64,000 nt of DNA. Origin: Paramecium tetraurelia (taxonomy: Eukaryota > Ciliophora > Oligohymenophorea > Peniculida > Parameciidae). Position 1 is the first letter of the stretch. Each line of letters begins with the position of its first letter. This document shows, piece by piece, positions 50,274 through 60,881 of this stretch. The notes below the pieces were generated by a model. The model did no database searches and was not told the DNA's origin. It saw only the letters and a list, made by a program, of their open reading frames with translations. The translations under genes were made by a program, and so were the position numbers. The DNA lies in the NCBI RefSeq assembly GCF_000165425.1, contig NW_001799629.1, positions 294,757 to 358,756 on the forward strand, written 5' to 3'.

Positions 50274-51434
50274 ATGTATTCGCTAGGATTGATGTTGCTA
50301 ATGGTAAATTTAGCATTAGGGTAAGATTTTACTGCTCTTGATGATTATGTGGAATTATAAATAGAGTAGAAAAGATTTCCAGGAGCTGTCATTGGAATAC
50401 AAGATGGAAATTATCAATATACTTTTAAATATGGAAGAACTGAATATCCAGGAGATCCAGAAGACTAAGCTCTGTTGAAAACATCAATTTTTGATTTAGC
50501 AAGTGTAAGTAAAGTTGTTGGATGCACTACAGCAGCAATGTTGCTTTGGGAATAAGGTTATTGATTAATTAATCAATAGGCAGATTAAATGTCGAAGAGT
50601 CAGTTTAATATTACGTACCAGAGTTTCCTCATCCAACAGTTCGAATAAGACATCTATTACTACATAATTCAGGTTTGCCAGCTGATGCCCCCTTAGGAAA
50701 TAGAATATGGACTAAAGAAGAAGTGTTGGATTGGTTATACACAAAAAGTACTTTGTTGTCAACACCTGGCCAAAAATATCTCTATAGTGATTTGAGTATG
50801 GTGACATTACAACAAGTAATCGAAAGAATTACAGAAACAACTTTAGATGTTTATTTGGATGAGAATATTTTCAAACCTCTTGGTATGCAATCAACTATGT
50901 TCAATCCTTCTGCTGATTTAAAGTATTGAAAATAAGTAAATTAGATATCGTATACCTCCAACTTAAAGAGATGAAGTAGTCAGAAAAAGATTGATATGGG
51001 GGGAAGTACATGATCCAACAGCATTTTATTTAGAAGGAGTGTCTGGTAATGCAGGGTTATTTTCAACTGTTTATGATCTATTAAAATTTATGTAGATGAT
51101 GTTAGGAAAGAACTCATTGTTTAAATATGAGACATTACTATATTGGACCAAAGTAGAAGAAGGATTACCCTATGCAAATAGCAGAGCATTAGGTTGGGAC
51201 ACTGTTCCAATTTAGACTTACCCACCTTGTGGTAGTAAATTCTCAAAAAATTCATTTGGACACACTGGATACACTGGAACATCTGTTTGGGCTGATAGAG
51301 ATACTGATCTCATCGTTGTTATCCTAACCAATAGAGTCTATCCAGATGATAAAACCAGTGTTGTATAATTCAGATATGAAGTTACAAACATAATCGTCGA
51401 TATATTAAAAAAATAGCATGAATTAACATAATGA
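50274..51434 (+). CDS. Secreted serine beta-lactamase-like hydrolase (class C / LACTB-type fold)
   Basis: ATG 50274, TGA 51432-51434, introns of 23 nt (GTTATTGA...CAATAG) and 22 nt (GTATTGAA...ATTAG). A signal peptide ([16 protein letters not shown]) is followed by a domain with the catalytic SxxK in [17 protein letters not shown], then [11 protein letters not shown], the Tyr motif [10 protein letters not shown] (YSD in place of YxN), [20 protein letters not shown], and HTGYTG, which replaces the KTG box. About 370 residues. This fold covers eukaryotic esterases and peptidases as well as bacterial beta-lactamases, so resistance should not be assumed. The secreted form suggests digestive or extracellular use. 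Confidence 0.9.
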
Positions 51435-51488
51435 TATTACATTAATCACAATAATATTCATGTCTGATTTATAATATTAATAACTAAA

Positions 51489-52168
51489 ATGAATAATTCT
51501 CAAATTGACATATTCAAAACTCCATTTCGAAAGTTTAAACAAGACCTTTATTGATAGATTAATGTAAAGTATGATGAAAACACCTACCAAACCAATTCCC
51601 TCAAAAACTGTTTAATCTTTTAACATAGCTTATCCTACTGCCGCTACTGCCATTTAATTTAATCCAGTACCAGGCCCAGGAACTTACAATCCATCCAAGC
51701 CTAAACGAAACAACAAAATTAAGTATCAATTAAACTATCCTCAGTTTTTCTGCCTCCCAAAGATAACCTCTAATTTCCAAACAAAACTCTTAATTAGGCC
51801 CTGGCAGTTTTGAACCAAAAAAAATATCAGCAACTTCTGTTAAAATTGGAACATCAATAAGACCACCCTTGGCAATTCCTACTTCAGCTCCTTTACCTGG
51901 AAAATATGAATACTAATCAAAGATAATCGAATCTCAAGGTATTGTTTTCAAAGGAAGTTCTTATGATCCAATTATAAAAGAAATTCATTCAAGGCCTGGC
52001 CCAGGAATATATAATCCAGAAAAAAAGAGTTCATCACCTCAATATCTATTCCCTAAAAGTCAAAGGCATGATTTTACAAAACAAAAACGAGGGATTCCTG
52101 GACCAATTTATGAGATTGAAGAAAAACCTCAAACACCATAATATTCTTTTGGAAAATGCAAAAGATGA
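51489..52168 (+). CDS. SHIPPO/STPG-type repeat protein (microtubule-associated)
   Basis: ATG 51489, TGA 52166-52168 with introns of 25 nt (GTTTAAAC...TGATAG) and 22 nt (GTATCAAT...CTCAG). About 210 residues with repeated Pro-Gly-Pro-x-Tyr elements: NPVPGPGTYNP, LGPGSFEP, PLPGKYEY, RPGPGIYNP and GIPGPIYE, spaced by about 30-40 residues. This is the STPG/SHIPPO (ODF3-like) pattern found in proteins that bind the inside or outside of axonemal microtubules. Its role here is inferred from that. Confidence 0.85.
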
Positions 52169-52240
52169 ACTATATCAGCTTTATTTACAAACCAAAAATT
52201 TAATTTATACTCTTCTAATAAATGAATATCTCAAACTTTA

Positions 52241-52591
52241 TCAAGAAATCAATTTTTAAGTGCACCCTCTGATATTTAAATAAGTCTCCGCGCTTGCCTT
52301 TGGGCAATTTCTAATATAGTTGAAAACAATTGAATCACAATAATATAATTAAGTAACAGGATCCTTATATTTTGCCTAAATCATAGATTTATCATTACTT
52401 CAAATCCAGTCACATCGCAATATCTCTTTGCTGGTTTCAGAGATGGAGGTGCCTCAATTGAAAGATCTGATATATAATTATTATTACAATTAAATGCAGA
52501 ATTATTTATTTAGACCTAAGCTTTGATATTATTAAATTTTCTTGATTATGATTAACGTCTTGATTTCAACTCTTTTTTTCTAGCTTGCCAT
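52241..52591 (-). CDS. INO80C: INO80 complex subunit C / IES6 (YL1 C-terminal domain)
   Basis: ATG 52591-52589, TGA 52243-52241. A 23-nt intron (GTAATGAT...GATTTAG) joins DVTGFE to AKYKDP, and a longer intron of about 49 nt is needed near the start. About 92 residues ending in a YL1_C domain: APPSLKPAKRYCDVTGFEAK, DPVTQLYYCDSIVFNYIRN. This matches INO80C/IES6 almost position by position (PPSxKPAKxYxDVTG). The subunit belongs to the Arp5 module of the INO80 chromatin remodeller. The first 25 residues depend on the long intron and are uncertain. Confidence 0.87.
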
Positions 52592-52858
52592 TAAGAATTC
52601 TTAAATTAATATGACATATATCAACTAATTATATTATATATTAAATTATATATACATAGTTAACTATTAGGAATTAAAATAATTTATATTAAAATTATAT
52701 ATATATTAATTTATAATCATAGTAACTTTAGAAGAGATTCATTTATATTTTGTACATAGATAGTCCAATAATTATAAAAAAGAGGTTCAATAACTGTTCA
52801 AGACGTCCTCATATTCTCGTTAATTTATTTATATAAATCATTTATGAATCAAACTTTT

Positions 52859-53837
52859 AAGTTTACAATTAATTCAGTTTGATCTTTATTTGCAAGGGAC
52901 ACTAAATAATGACTTTACATAATATTCCATTCTTCCCATTCATCCATTAACTCTAATTTTTCAATTCTTTTTCTTTCTTCAGGATCAGTGGCAATTTGAT
53001 ACAATGTTTTCATATCATAAATTTCAACATAATTAAACCATTAATTTAATCTGTCCTTATGCGCTTGTAAAGAGGGGAATGCATCAATCCCAACCAATGG
53101 ACATCCTCTGTACTTTTAATTAAATAGAAATCTATACTTCAAAATTTCGCACCATCATTTTACCAAATTGGTCACTTGGATTAAACATTTCATAATTCAA
53201 AAATGTCAGATGTGGAAACCATTTCGTTAGTCCATCCAATAATCTAGTCGTGGCTTCACTTTTAATGTATGTTAATACACATTCTGCATACACCAAGGTT
53301 GGAATGGTAAAATCGAGAGATTATAATGATTAATGTAATTGCTCTGTGTTACATAAATCTTCTCCAAATAATAAATAATTCTTATTTTCTGATTTGGCTG
53401 ATAATTTATTTTATGATATAATATATTCTCCCAATAATGTTTTCAATTTATTAGATTCTTTAAGCTTTTTTATTTTTCTATCAACTACAACTGGTAAATC
53501 CACTTCAACAAATGTAAATTCTTTATTCTGATATGTTTGCCACATAATGTAGGGGAGAGTATCATAACCAGATCCAAGTGATATTACATTGCATTTTTAT
53601 TATTTGCTTATATAAGTAGAAACTATTCTATGAAAAATATTAAATCTGCACCAGTAGCCTCTGTGTATTAGAACATCTTTTTTAGATGTGCCCTTTACGA
53701 ATTCCTCAGAAAATTCGTCTTGGAAGTATTTGTGCTTAATTGCAGAACTATGATATTGAGTTTTGGTACATTTTTGCCATAGTTGCTTCTGCATTGGTGT
53801 CTTCAACGTGTATTTATATTGGATTGTGTTATTGCAT
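52859..53837 (-). CDS. LCMT1: Leucine carboxyl methyltransferase 1 (PP2A methyltransferase)
   Basis: ATG 53837-53835, TGA 52861-52859, introns of 22 nt (GTACCAAA...ATCATAG) and 25 nt (GTATAGAT...AAAAG). About 310 residues. Diagnostic parts in order: VEDTNAEATMAKISAIKHKY, RGYWCRFNIFHRIV, the SAM-binding loop NVISLGSGYDTLPY, FVEVDLPVVVDRK, LFGEDLCNTEQL, PTLVYAECVLTYI, and FLNYEMFNPSDQFGKMMVRN. The enzyme methylates the C-terminal Leu of the PP2A catalytic subunit and so steers holoenzyme assembly. I chose the upstream ATG because only that frame gives the conserved ATxAKxSAI block. Confidence 0.93.
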
Positions 53838-53884
53838 ATTCTTTTAGAAAAATATTGAATAATAAAATTAATTTTAAAATGAAG

Positions 53885-54684
53885 TCAAATGTCAACTTCA
53901 ATGTAATCGCAATTTTTGATCCAGGTTCCATCCTTTGGCTTACCTTCAGCATCAAATTAAGAAGCAGAAATTGTTTGTAAAAATCTAGAATGTGTCACAC
54001 AAACCACATTTTAGTTTCTATAAAATGACAATTCTAATTTTGCTTATTAAATCCTATTCATTGTGTCCATAAAGGTCTCAACAACAGAATCAGGTGGATA
54101 CTAAAATAAGTAATCTAAAATATGTTTAGGTCCTCTTGAATCTAAAGGTTATTAGGATAAGTACTTAAATCATCGCATTATTATTATAATAAATATTGCT
54201 TCATTTATTATTTTTATTCTTGATTCCAAAGATATTCCATAGTCCACATATTAGGATATTATTATAAAAATTCAGTATTCAAAGTTCTGCTGAAATCAAA
54301 TTGAGAATATTCATTCATCGTTGTTGTCAAATTACCTCCTATATCACAAGAAGATGATAGCATTTCTCTTAAAAATGGAACAACGATAAATTTAGGTTTA
54401 TTTGGATGATCTCTAAATAAGTAGTGTGCTGTCTATATCGCTCTTCTTAATGGAGACACAAGAACGATATCTACCTTAAATGAAGACATTTTTGTCGCCG
54501 ATTCTAAACATTATTGAATACCATATTATGTTAATCCACAATCTATAAGACTCTCATCTTGTTTGATTTTAAGTGATTCCTCTTTGAAATTTGTGACTTC
54601 CTTAGATGAATTTACAGCCAACCTAGCAGCAAGGTTATATTCAGATTCTGCATGTCTGATTAGGATAAATTTAGATTTATTCAT
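53885..54684 (-). CDS. Histidine phosphatase superfamily protein (phosphoglycerate mutase-like)
   Basis: ATG 54684-54682, TGA 53887-53885, one 23-nt intron (GTACTTAT...CCTTTAG). About 258 residues. It opens with FILIRHAESEYN, the RHxxS/T/N catalytic motif with the phospho-accepting His. Further on are DIVLVSPLRRAIQTAHY, FIVVPFLREM and VVCVTHSRFLQTI with the second catalytic His. This fits the branch that includes ecto- or cytosolic phosphatases rather than glycolytic mutase. No signal peptide, so cytosolic. It is tightly packed, 47 bp before the LCMT1 start. Confidence 0.88.
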
Positions 54685-55270
54685 TCAAAATGAATATTTA
54701 TCTTAAATATTTTTAGCAAATTAACAAATAAACAATACTCATCAATATACTTATCAAATCTACCTTTTATATTCTCAAATTTTCATTTTAAAATACCAAC
54801 TGTTGTATTTATTTGAATTTATTACTTTATTTATCTAATATAATTCATATCAATTTCATACAATAATTATTAGTAATTGTTCCGAAATAAAAATTATGAA
54901 GGGAAGCAAGTGCAGGTTATTCTATTTTGATTAAGATGAAAATTTTATAGTTTAATAATGAATAGTCTTTTAAATACAGTTAAAACCAAGTAATATATAA
55001 GTAATTAATTTTATTAATTTGAGTTTTTATTTTTTTGTAAATTATTACCTGTCCCCTGTTTACTTGATGATTCAATAGTGCGAACAACCCAATTCTCAAA
55101 GAATGCCTATCATATAGATTTTTGATCTTGGTATTTCTTTGAATATGTTGATTTAGATAGCACATTTAATTTTGAGTAATTATCCTAAGAATCTTAATAA
55201 AATTAAATAATAATATATATAAATCTTTCTCAAAAATAAAATGTAATTCATTTAGAAATAATGCAATGTT
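54685..55270. other. Intergenic, with one weak open frame
   Basis: A minus-strand TGA-free frame of 106 codons (55165-54845) starts with ATG but has no recognisable domain and mixed composition. I leave it uncalled. Confidence 0.4.
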
Positions 55271-56407
55271 TCAATCTTCTTCCAGTAAAACTTAATTCTT
55301 AGATTAAAGATATTTAATAATAAAAATCTCCTTATAAATTAGATTTCCAAGCACTAAAATGGAAAACCCAATTAATTCTATCAAATTAGCCAGATAAGAA
55401 GTGTTTTCCCATACCCTAGATGTAGTAGCTGTGACTACAAGCCCAATAGCCCAAATAAAAATTGTCCTCAGTGTGTCTACAACACTCCTAGTCAAGGATG
55501 AAGCATGCTTTGTGACATTAACACCAAAAATATTATACAATGTAATGCTAAATATACCCAAGATTACAGATAATGTTAACCAAAGATCGCTTCCTAATTA
55601 TTAGAAAAATAGATCTGTGCTTTCAAAATAACCTTTATCGTTTCTATACACACATCCATCTCTAAAATTACATGGAATAAAATTTAAAATTGGTATCAAA
55701 ATACCCAAAGTTAAAATACCCCACATTCCTTCCATACCAACAACATAGAATACATGATAGTTGTATTATAAAAATAGCTTTTCTTCATAAATATACGAGG
55801 TGGCTTAAGTAAATAAAGATAGAATAATTAACAAGATAGAAATCAATTTGATTTCCCAGCTGAAATCACTTTTTGATTATTCTCTATATATAAAATTGGA
55901 TAATCCAACAATGAAAATACCTAAAATAGCCAACAGAATTCCAAGTGATTGCTGTAATGATAATTTTTTCTTAAGCACAAATTTAGAAAATGCTGCTGTT
56001 ACAATCATAAGCTATTGTTGGTAATATTAATACTCCTCCTCTCATCATTTGGAAAATAGATGATGGAATAAAATTCAAAGCGACATTCTACAAAGAAGAT
56101 GTAATAACATCAAACAAAGCTGGTATTGCCAATCTTCTAAACCCTCCATTCTATTTATTAGGATCCTCTTCAACTTTCATATTAAATAAGAAATAAAACA
56201 CTAAACAAATTGCTTCCCCTATAAACATGCATAACCCCTAAAATTAGATTTGTAAATTACTTGCATATAAGGGTGTATAAATGATACTCCATCAATTATA
56301 GTAGTGTTTTAATACTTATAGACTAAAGTGTTAAGTGTACCTATTATAACCATTCCAATCAATAATAAATTGATAAAATGCTTGTTTTTCTATGCATTTT
56401 TCATCAT
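55271..56407 (-). CDS. SLC35F6-like multispan transporter (drug/metabolite transporter superfamily)
   Basis: ATG 56407-56405, TGA 55273-55271, introns of 23 nt (GTAATTTA...TTTTAG) and 22 nt (GTATTAAT...ACAATAG). About 360 residues with about ten hydrophobic helices. The second intron restores SSIFQMMRGGLMIVTAAFSK, which matches the conserved MxRGxxIxFTxxxS motif of SLC35F6 (a lysosomal/mitochondrial-associated DMT member). Other parts: LGILLAILGIFIVGLSNFIY, ATSYIYEEKLF and SSLTRSVVDTLRTIFIW. The substrate is unknown. Confidence 0.88.
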
Positions 56408-57119
56408 TTTTAATTCAAATAATTTTATTAATTAAATATAAATATTACTAATTTCTCTATTCATTAAAATTCTTATAGTAGAATAAAAGGTTCAGATTTG
56501 ATTAACTTAAATTGTATTATTTTTGCCATAGGAAATCTTACCATAAAATTGTATATAAGGGTTTCAAATTTTGATGATGATTACTTGAAATAAATTTGTA
56601 ATTTTATTATTTTTTCTAAAATATCTATAAAATTACATTTAAATATTAAGAGTTAATATCAAAAATGACTAATATATATAGTATATATTCATGTATTGAA
56701 AAATCAATGAGATTTATTAAAGTAAAATAACTAAGATTTAACTTCAACTATCTGATCTAAGTTGAATCATATTTGATATTTTAAAGTTAATTTTAAATAC
56801 AAATTTTTGATCAATCTTCATATTAAAATTTCTCAATACAATTAGATTTTCCCAACCTTGAATATAATGGGCCTTTGATTTATTTAAAAAAATGGAGTTA
56901 AGATTTATAGAATAAAAATGTACAAACTATTCAAAATTTAATATCCAAGAAAGTAATAATATAAACTCCTTTGAAAACAAATGATTTCTATAGACAAACT
57001 ATTCTTAATATATCAATGATATAATCTCACAAAATTATTAATTAATCTTGTTAAACCAAAATTCTAATCAAAATAATAAATATATAATTATTTGTCTTTT
57101 TTTAACAAGTTTCTTTTTG
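56408..57119. other. Intergenic, very A/T-rich
   Basis: No gene is seen. It includes the region upstream of the broken acid phosphatase, where no start codon in the right frame is found. Confidence 0.5.
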
Positions 57120-58144
57120 CTTAAGAGGATTTGAGATAAGTGCATGCAGTTTGGAGGCATGGAGCTAGAAATTATTATCATTGTAATTGGAATTTCATTA
57201 AAGATTAGATTAGAGGAGATGAAGCAATCTTAATCCAAATTGATACATAATGCCCAAAAATGAATGCAGATAATTAAAATACTCAGCTTTACAAGGAAGT
57301 TAATGCTGAAACTGCACAACTATATGATAACTTTAATATAGAATTTAAATTTATAAGGAGATGAAAAAGTTAATGATATCATAGAGTTATCACATAGGAG
57401 AGATACTATTATTTGTAATAGATACAATGGAGATCCATTACCTCCCAATCTAAAAGCATAGACTCTCTAATAACTTGCTAGCTTAGCATAATCTCTTGAA
57501 AAATTCTAAACCCAAAGTATAATACTAATGTTTAATTTGTTAAGTGAAAATCTAATCAACTCCTTATTTTAAAGGTTAATTGAAAATTTTGACACTGCTT
57601 TAGCTGGGGGGTTAAATTGTAAAAGTAGTTTGGATCATCTGCACATGATTCGTCTCCTTGGATGCCTATTATCGGCCTTAAATTTAAAGAGTGTATTGCT
57701 AGGCTGATATTTATTAAAATAATACTATCAAGTACAATAACTGTATAACTAAAGTATGTCTAATATCATTTCAATAGTATAGAGATTTGGTTGCAAATTT
57801 GATATTTGAATTCTGCAATAAATACTGGGACGTTTATTAAAGTGCTTTATAATTGAGAGTATGTTCCAATATATTCAGACTTTGCAAAGACTTTTAAATA
57901 CATAAGGTTTAGTTCATTTATCATTTGTTAATTACTAAATTACATTAAGGAATGTATTGAATCAAATGAGGAGATCAATCTTGTTCTTATGATTCATTTA
58001 TTTCCTTAGATTCATATTAAACTCCAAAATGGGCGTAATCTATTTTTCGGTATTTGTTGGTATTTACTGCAATATTAAAATTCAGATAAAAAATGGGTTT
58101 AAGATGAATATTATAAGAATCAAATCAATATTAAATTATACTGA
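57120..58144 (+). pseudogene. Histidine acid phosphatase pseudogene
   Basis: The frame opens with LRQVHAVWRHGARNYYHCNW, the RHGxR active-site motif of the histidine acid phosphatases, but without an ATG or signal peptide before it. It breaks near 57,360 (frameshift), resumes in another frame (ELSHRR...DPLPPNLKAQTL, then DHLHMIRLLGCLLSALNL, which corresponds to the second His region), breaks again near 57,710, then ANLIFEF is followed by a frameshift to FIKVLYN, an in-frame TGA and EYVPIYSDFAKTFKY. The segment that should follow the first exon (around VRSTD) seems missing. No GT...AG introns repair these breaks. It is a dead member of a family that is large in ciliates. Confidence 0.7.
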
Positions 58145-58256
58145 TTTGCAGTAATGCTGATAAATTTAAAAAAAAAAATATCATAGCAATTAAGTTTTTT
58201 AATTTGAATGATTATTATTTTAAACTAATATGATTTCATTCCTTTAGAATTTTTTC

Positions 58257-59764
58257 TCATATATTAACTTAGCCAATATTGTTGATACTCTGTTCGATTC
58301 TATTCACGATTTCTTTAAATCCAAGATAATCTCCGGAGATTTTGTATATATTTAACTTAATCATTTCATTATCGCAATCTAAAATCTAGACGGAGAACTT
58401 TATAGTTTCATCTATTTCATCTTCAGTTTGAAAATCAATCTAAAATATATAACAAAACAACATAATATTTTTTGTTATGGACTGAGCTCACTTTAGAGGA
58501 AAATCTTGAACATTCTTTTAAAAGAAAACAGAAAACAACCTTGGGATTATGATAAATGAGAATTTCATTTGGGAATCCTAACTCCCTACCTTTTGTTAAG
58601 ACTCTCTCCTAGAAATTTAACTAATATTGTTCAATAATTTATGAGTAACATTCTTATACCTTACTTTCGTCACTGCTTCTGAACTCATCTTTAATCCTTT
58701 AGGCTTGCCTTTTCATAAAAAAATCGGTTTTTTCGCCTTAAGTTTTTGGATATCTTCTTTGGAGTTCTTTTTGAATTTGCTATTCTGTAGCCATTGGTCC
58801 ATTAGTCCATGGCTGTTACATACATTAATCTAAACTAAATCTGTTATTAGGATTTAAAACTAGCATTCCACAAATAAGGTTTCTATTAGGATAATAATGT
58901 CAATTTAAGTACATCAAATCTTCTGAAATAGTCTAATTTTCTAAGATAATCTAATCCTCTTGGATTTACTAATCTCTCTATAAAATCTAATTTCTGTTTA
59001 AATTTTCATTTCGTTTTAGTAAATATTGTTTTAATTTTTGCTTGAATACAGCTTCATTGTTTGGTGGTGAACCAGTAACTAGGATATGTAAAATCATGCC
59101 AGCTGAATAAATATCCGCTTTTGTTCCATCATAAGGAATGTTTTGAAGACTTTCAGGTGCCGCATATTCTAAATTTTCACAATACATACATTTTGTTCCA
59201 ATAACACTATTTTAAGGATGTAAAAATGCGGCTAATCCAAAATCAGCAACTTTTAGATTAAAATTTTGATCAAGCAACAAATTTTCCAATTTCAGATCTC
59301 TATGGCAAATTCCTTTGTTTGCCATAAAAATCATGCTCACCAATAACTACTTAAAGTAGAATCTAGTAATTTCTTCAGAGAGACATCCAAAATTTTTAAT
59401 GTAATCAAAAAATTCTCCACCTTAAGCATATTCGAGTATAATGCAAATGCGATTTACAATTTATCCATTTCTTTTCTATTTAAATATTGATGAATTATTA
59501 CTCTGTATGGAAGTGCATCGCTGAAATCAATAAGTTTGATAATGTTAGGGTGAAGTATTAATTTAAGAATATTCACTTCATTTGCAAGGGTCATTATGTT
59601 TTAAGCCGTATCTTTGTCCTTCTTGAAAATTTTGATTGCCACGTATTATCCGTCCTTCTCAGCTAATTTGACTCTAATCTTGCACTTATAAATTACTTGG
59701 AAAAACCTCCCTTTCCTAATGTTCCTAGGATTATGTATTCACCACATTTTTTTTCTAATTCCAT
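58257..59764 (-). CDS. Serine/threonine protein kinase, CAMK/SNF1-like with C-terminal KA1-like tail
   Basis: ATG 59764-59762, TGA 58259-58257, introns of 22-38 nt (a 23-nt one interrupts the glycine loop; a 30-nt one removes the TGA near 58,915). Kinase landmarks: [23 protein letters not shown] (catalytic Lys), [46 protein letters not shown], then [20 protein letters not shown] and [15 protein letters not shown]. The HRDLKLEN and QGGEFFDYI forms are those of the CAMK/SNF1 branch. After about 90 linker residues the end ([18 protein letters not shown] then [14 protein letters not shown]) resembles a KA1-type membrane or regulatory domain. About 470 residues. Confidence 0.9.
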
Positions 59765-59889
59765 TTATTGCTAATCTTTTTATATACAAAAGCTCAACTC
59801 TAATTAAACTTATAAAGTCTGAAAAAATGTGAAAAAATAAATATATATTAAAGTACTTAGCAATTTAGTTTCTTTAATTCATTCAAAAA

Positions 59890-60590
59890 AAATAATGATT
59901 TTCAAAATTAGAGTTTTACATTTAAACTAAGAAAGCATATTAAGCTTGTGAAATGTAAGCATAAATATATCCAATTAGAGGAAAGAATTTCTCCGACTAT
60001 AAAATAGGGAAGAATGTCGCAGGCCTAAAAATTACGATATTTCCTGACTATTTTTAAAATATACAACATTTAAAAGAGAAATGTACAAAAAAGAAAACAC
60101 TTTTACAGGAGAATTATGTGGCAATGATCAAAATAATAGAACAAAAATATCATTAAATGCTTACTGAAGTCTGACTCTTGAACCTAATAAATATTTTATA
60201 ACGTTTTTTCGACAGTATGAGAATATATATACTCATATAATAAATAACAATTTTAAAAAGAAGACAAAATATTATTATTTTTAAATATTCATTAAAGCAA
60301 TTAAAATTTACGACCATTTATAATGCCTTGAAGAATCCCTTAATGACTACTACAAGTAACATAAAATTAACAAATATTTTGATAAGCTATTGGGAAGAGC
60401 TTAGCAAAGAAATAAAAACAATTAATCAGGAATCAACAAACACCATCTTTTAGACAATAAAAACAAGAAAATAGAATAAGAATCAATTTGCAAGAAGAAT
60501 TTGAATTTCAAAACATTTTTTAACTTGTAAAGTACTAATTTGATCGATTTTTTTTTTAGTGTAGAGGTTCTATTAAATACAAAGTATTGA
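59890..60590 (+). CDS. Unresolved gene or relic
   Basis: Two plus-strand TGA-free stretches look like protein: about 59,899-60,170 (DYKIGKNVAGLKITIFPDYF...) and about 60,175-60,590 (NKYFDKLLGRAQQRNKNN...). They are offset in frame at about 60,165-60,175, where TGA codons fall, and no intron fits. No start codon is clear. This may be a pseudogene or carry an indel. Helical, Lys/Asn-rich; no family. Confidence 0.4.
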
Positions 60591-60881
60591 CTTGTAAGAA
60601 ATAATAAATTTCTAGTAGTAGAAAAGATTCAGATTTGAAATAGAATTAAGTTTATATTTATCTCTTTAGTTTAAGCAGTATTTCTTTCATAAATTTTGAA
60701 AAAAATATAAGATAATTGCTATGTTATTTTATAAATCGTTATAATATTGATCTTTTGGTAGAAACTTCTTAAAGAACAATATTATAGCTTAGCTAAAGTT
60801 GTTTTAATCTAAATTGTGAATATACTAAAAAGAATTTAATTTTTTTAAAAGAGGCAATTTCTATCAAGTATTTAAATAGTA
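60591..60881. other. Intergenic
   Basis: A/T-rich spacer before the B-box gene; nothing recognised. Confidence 0.5.

Noticed and set aside
58257-59764. Kinase gene first read as frameshifted in the glycine loop and near the C-lobe
   Set aside because: Introns of 23 nt and 30 nt restore GKGGFSKVKL and EDLINLICGML, so no damage is needed.
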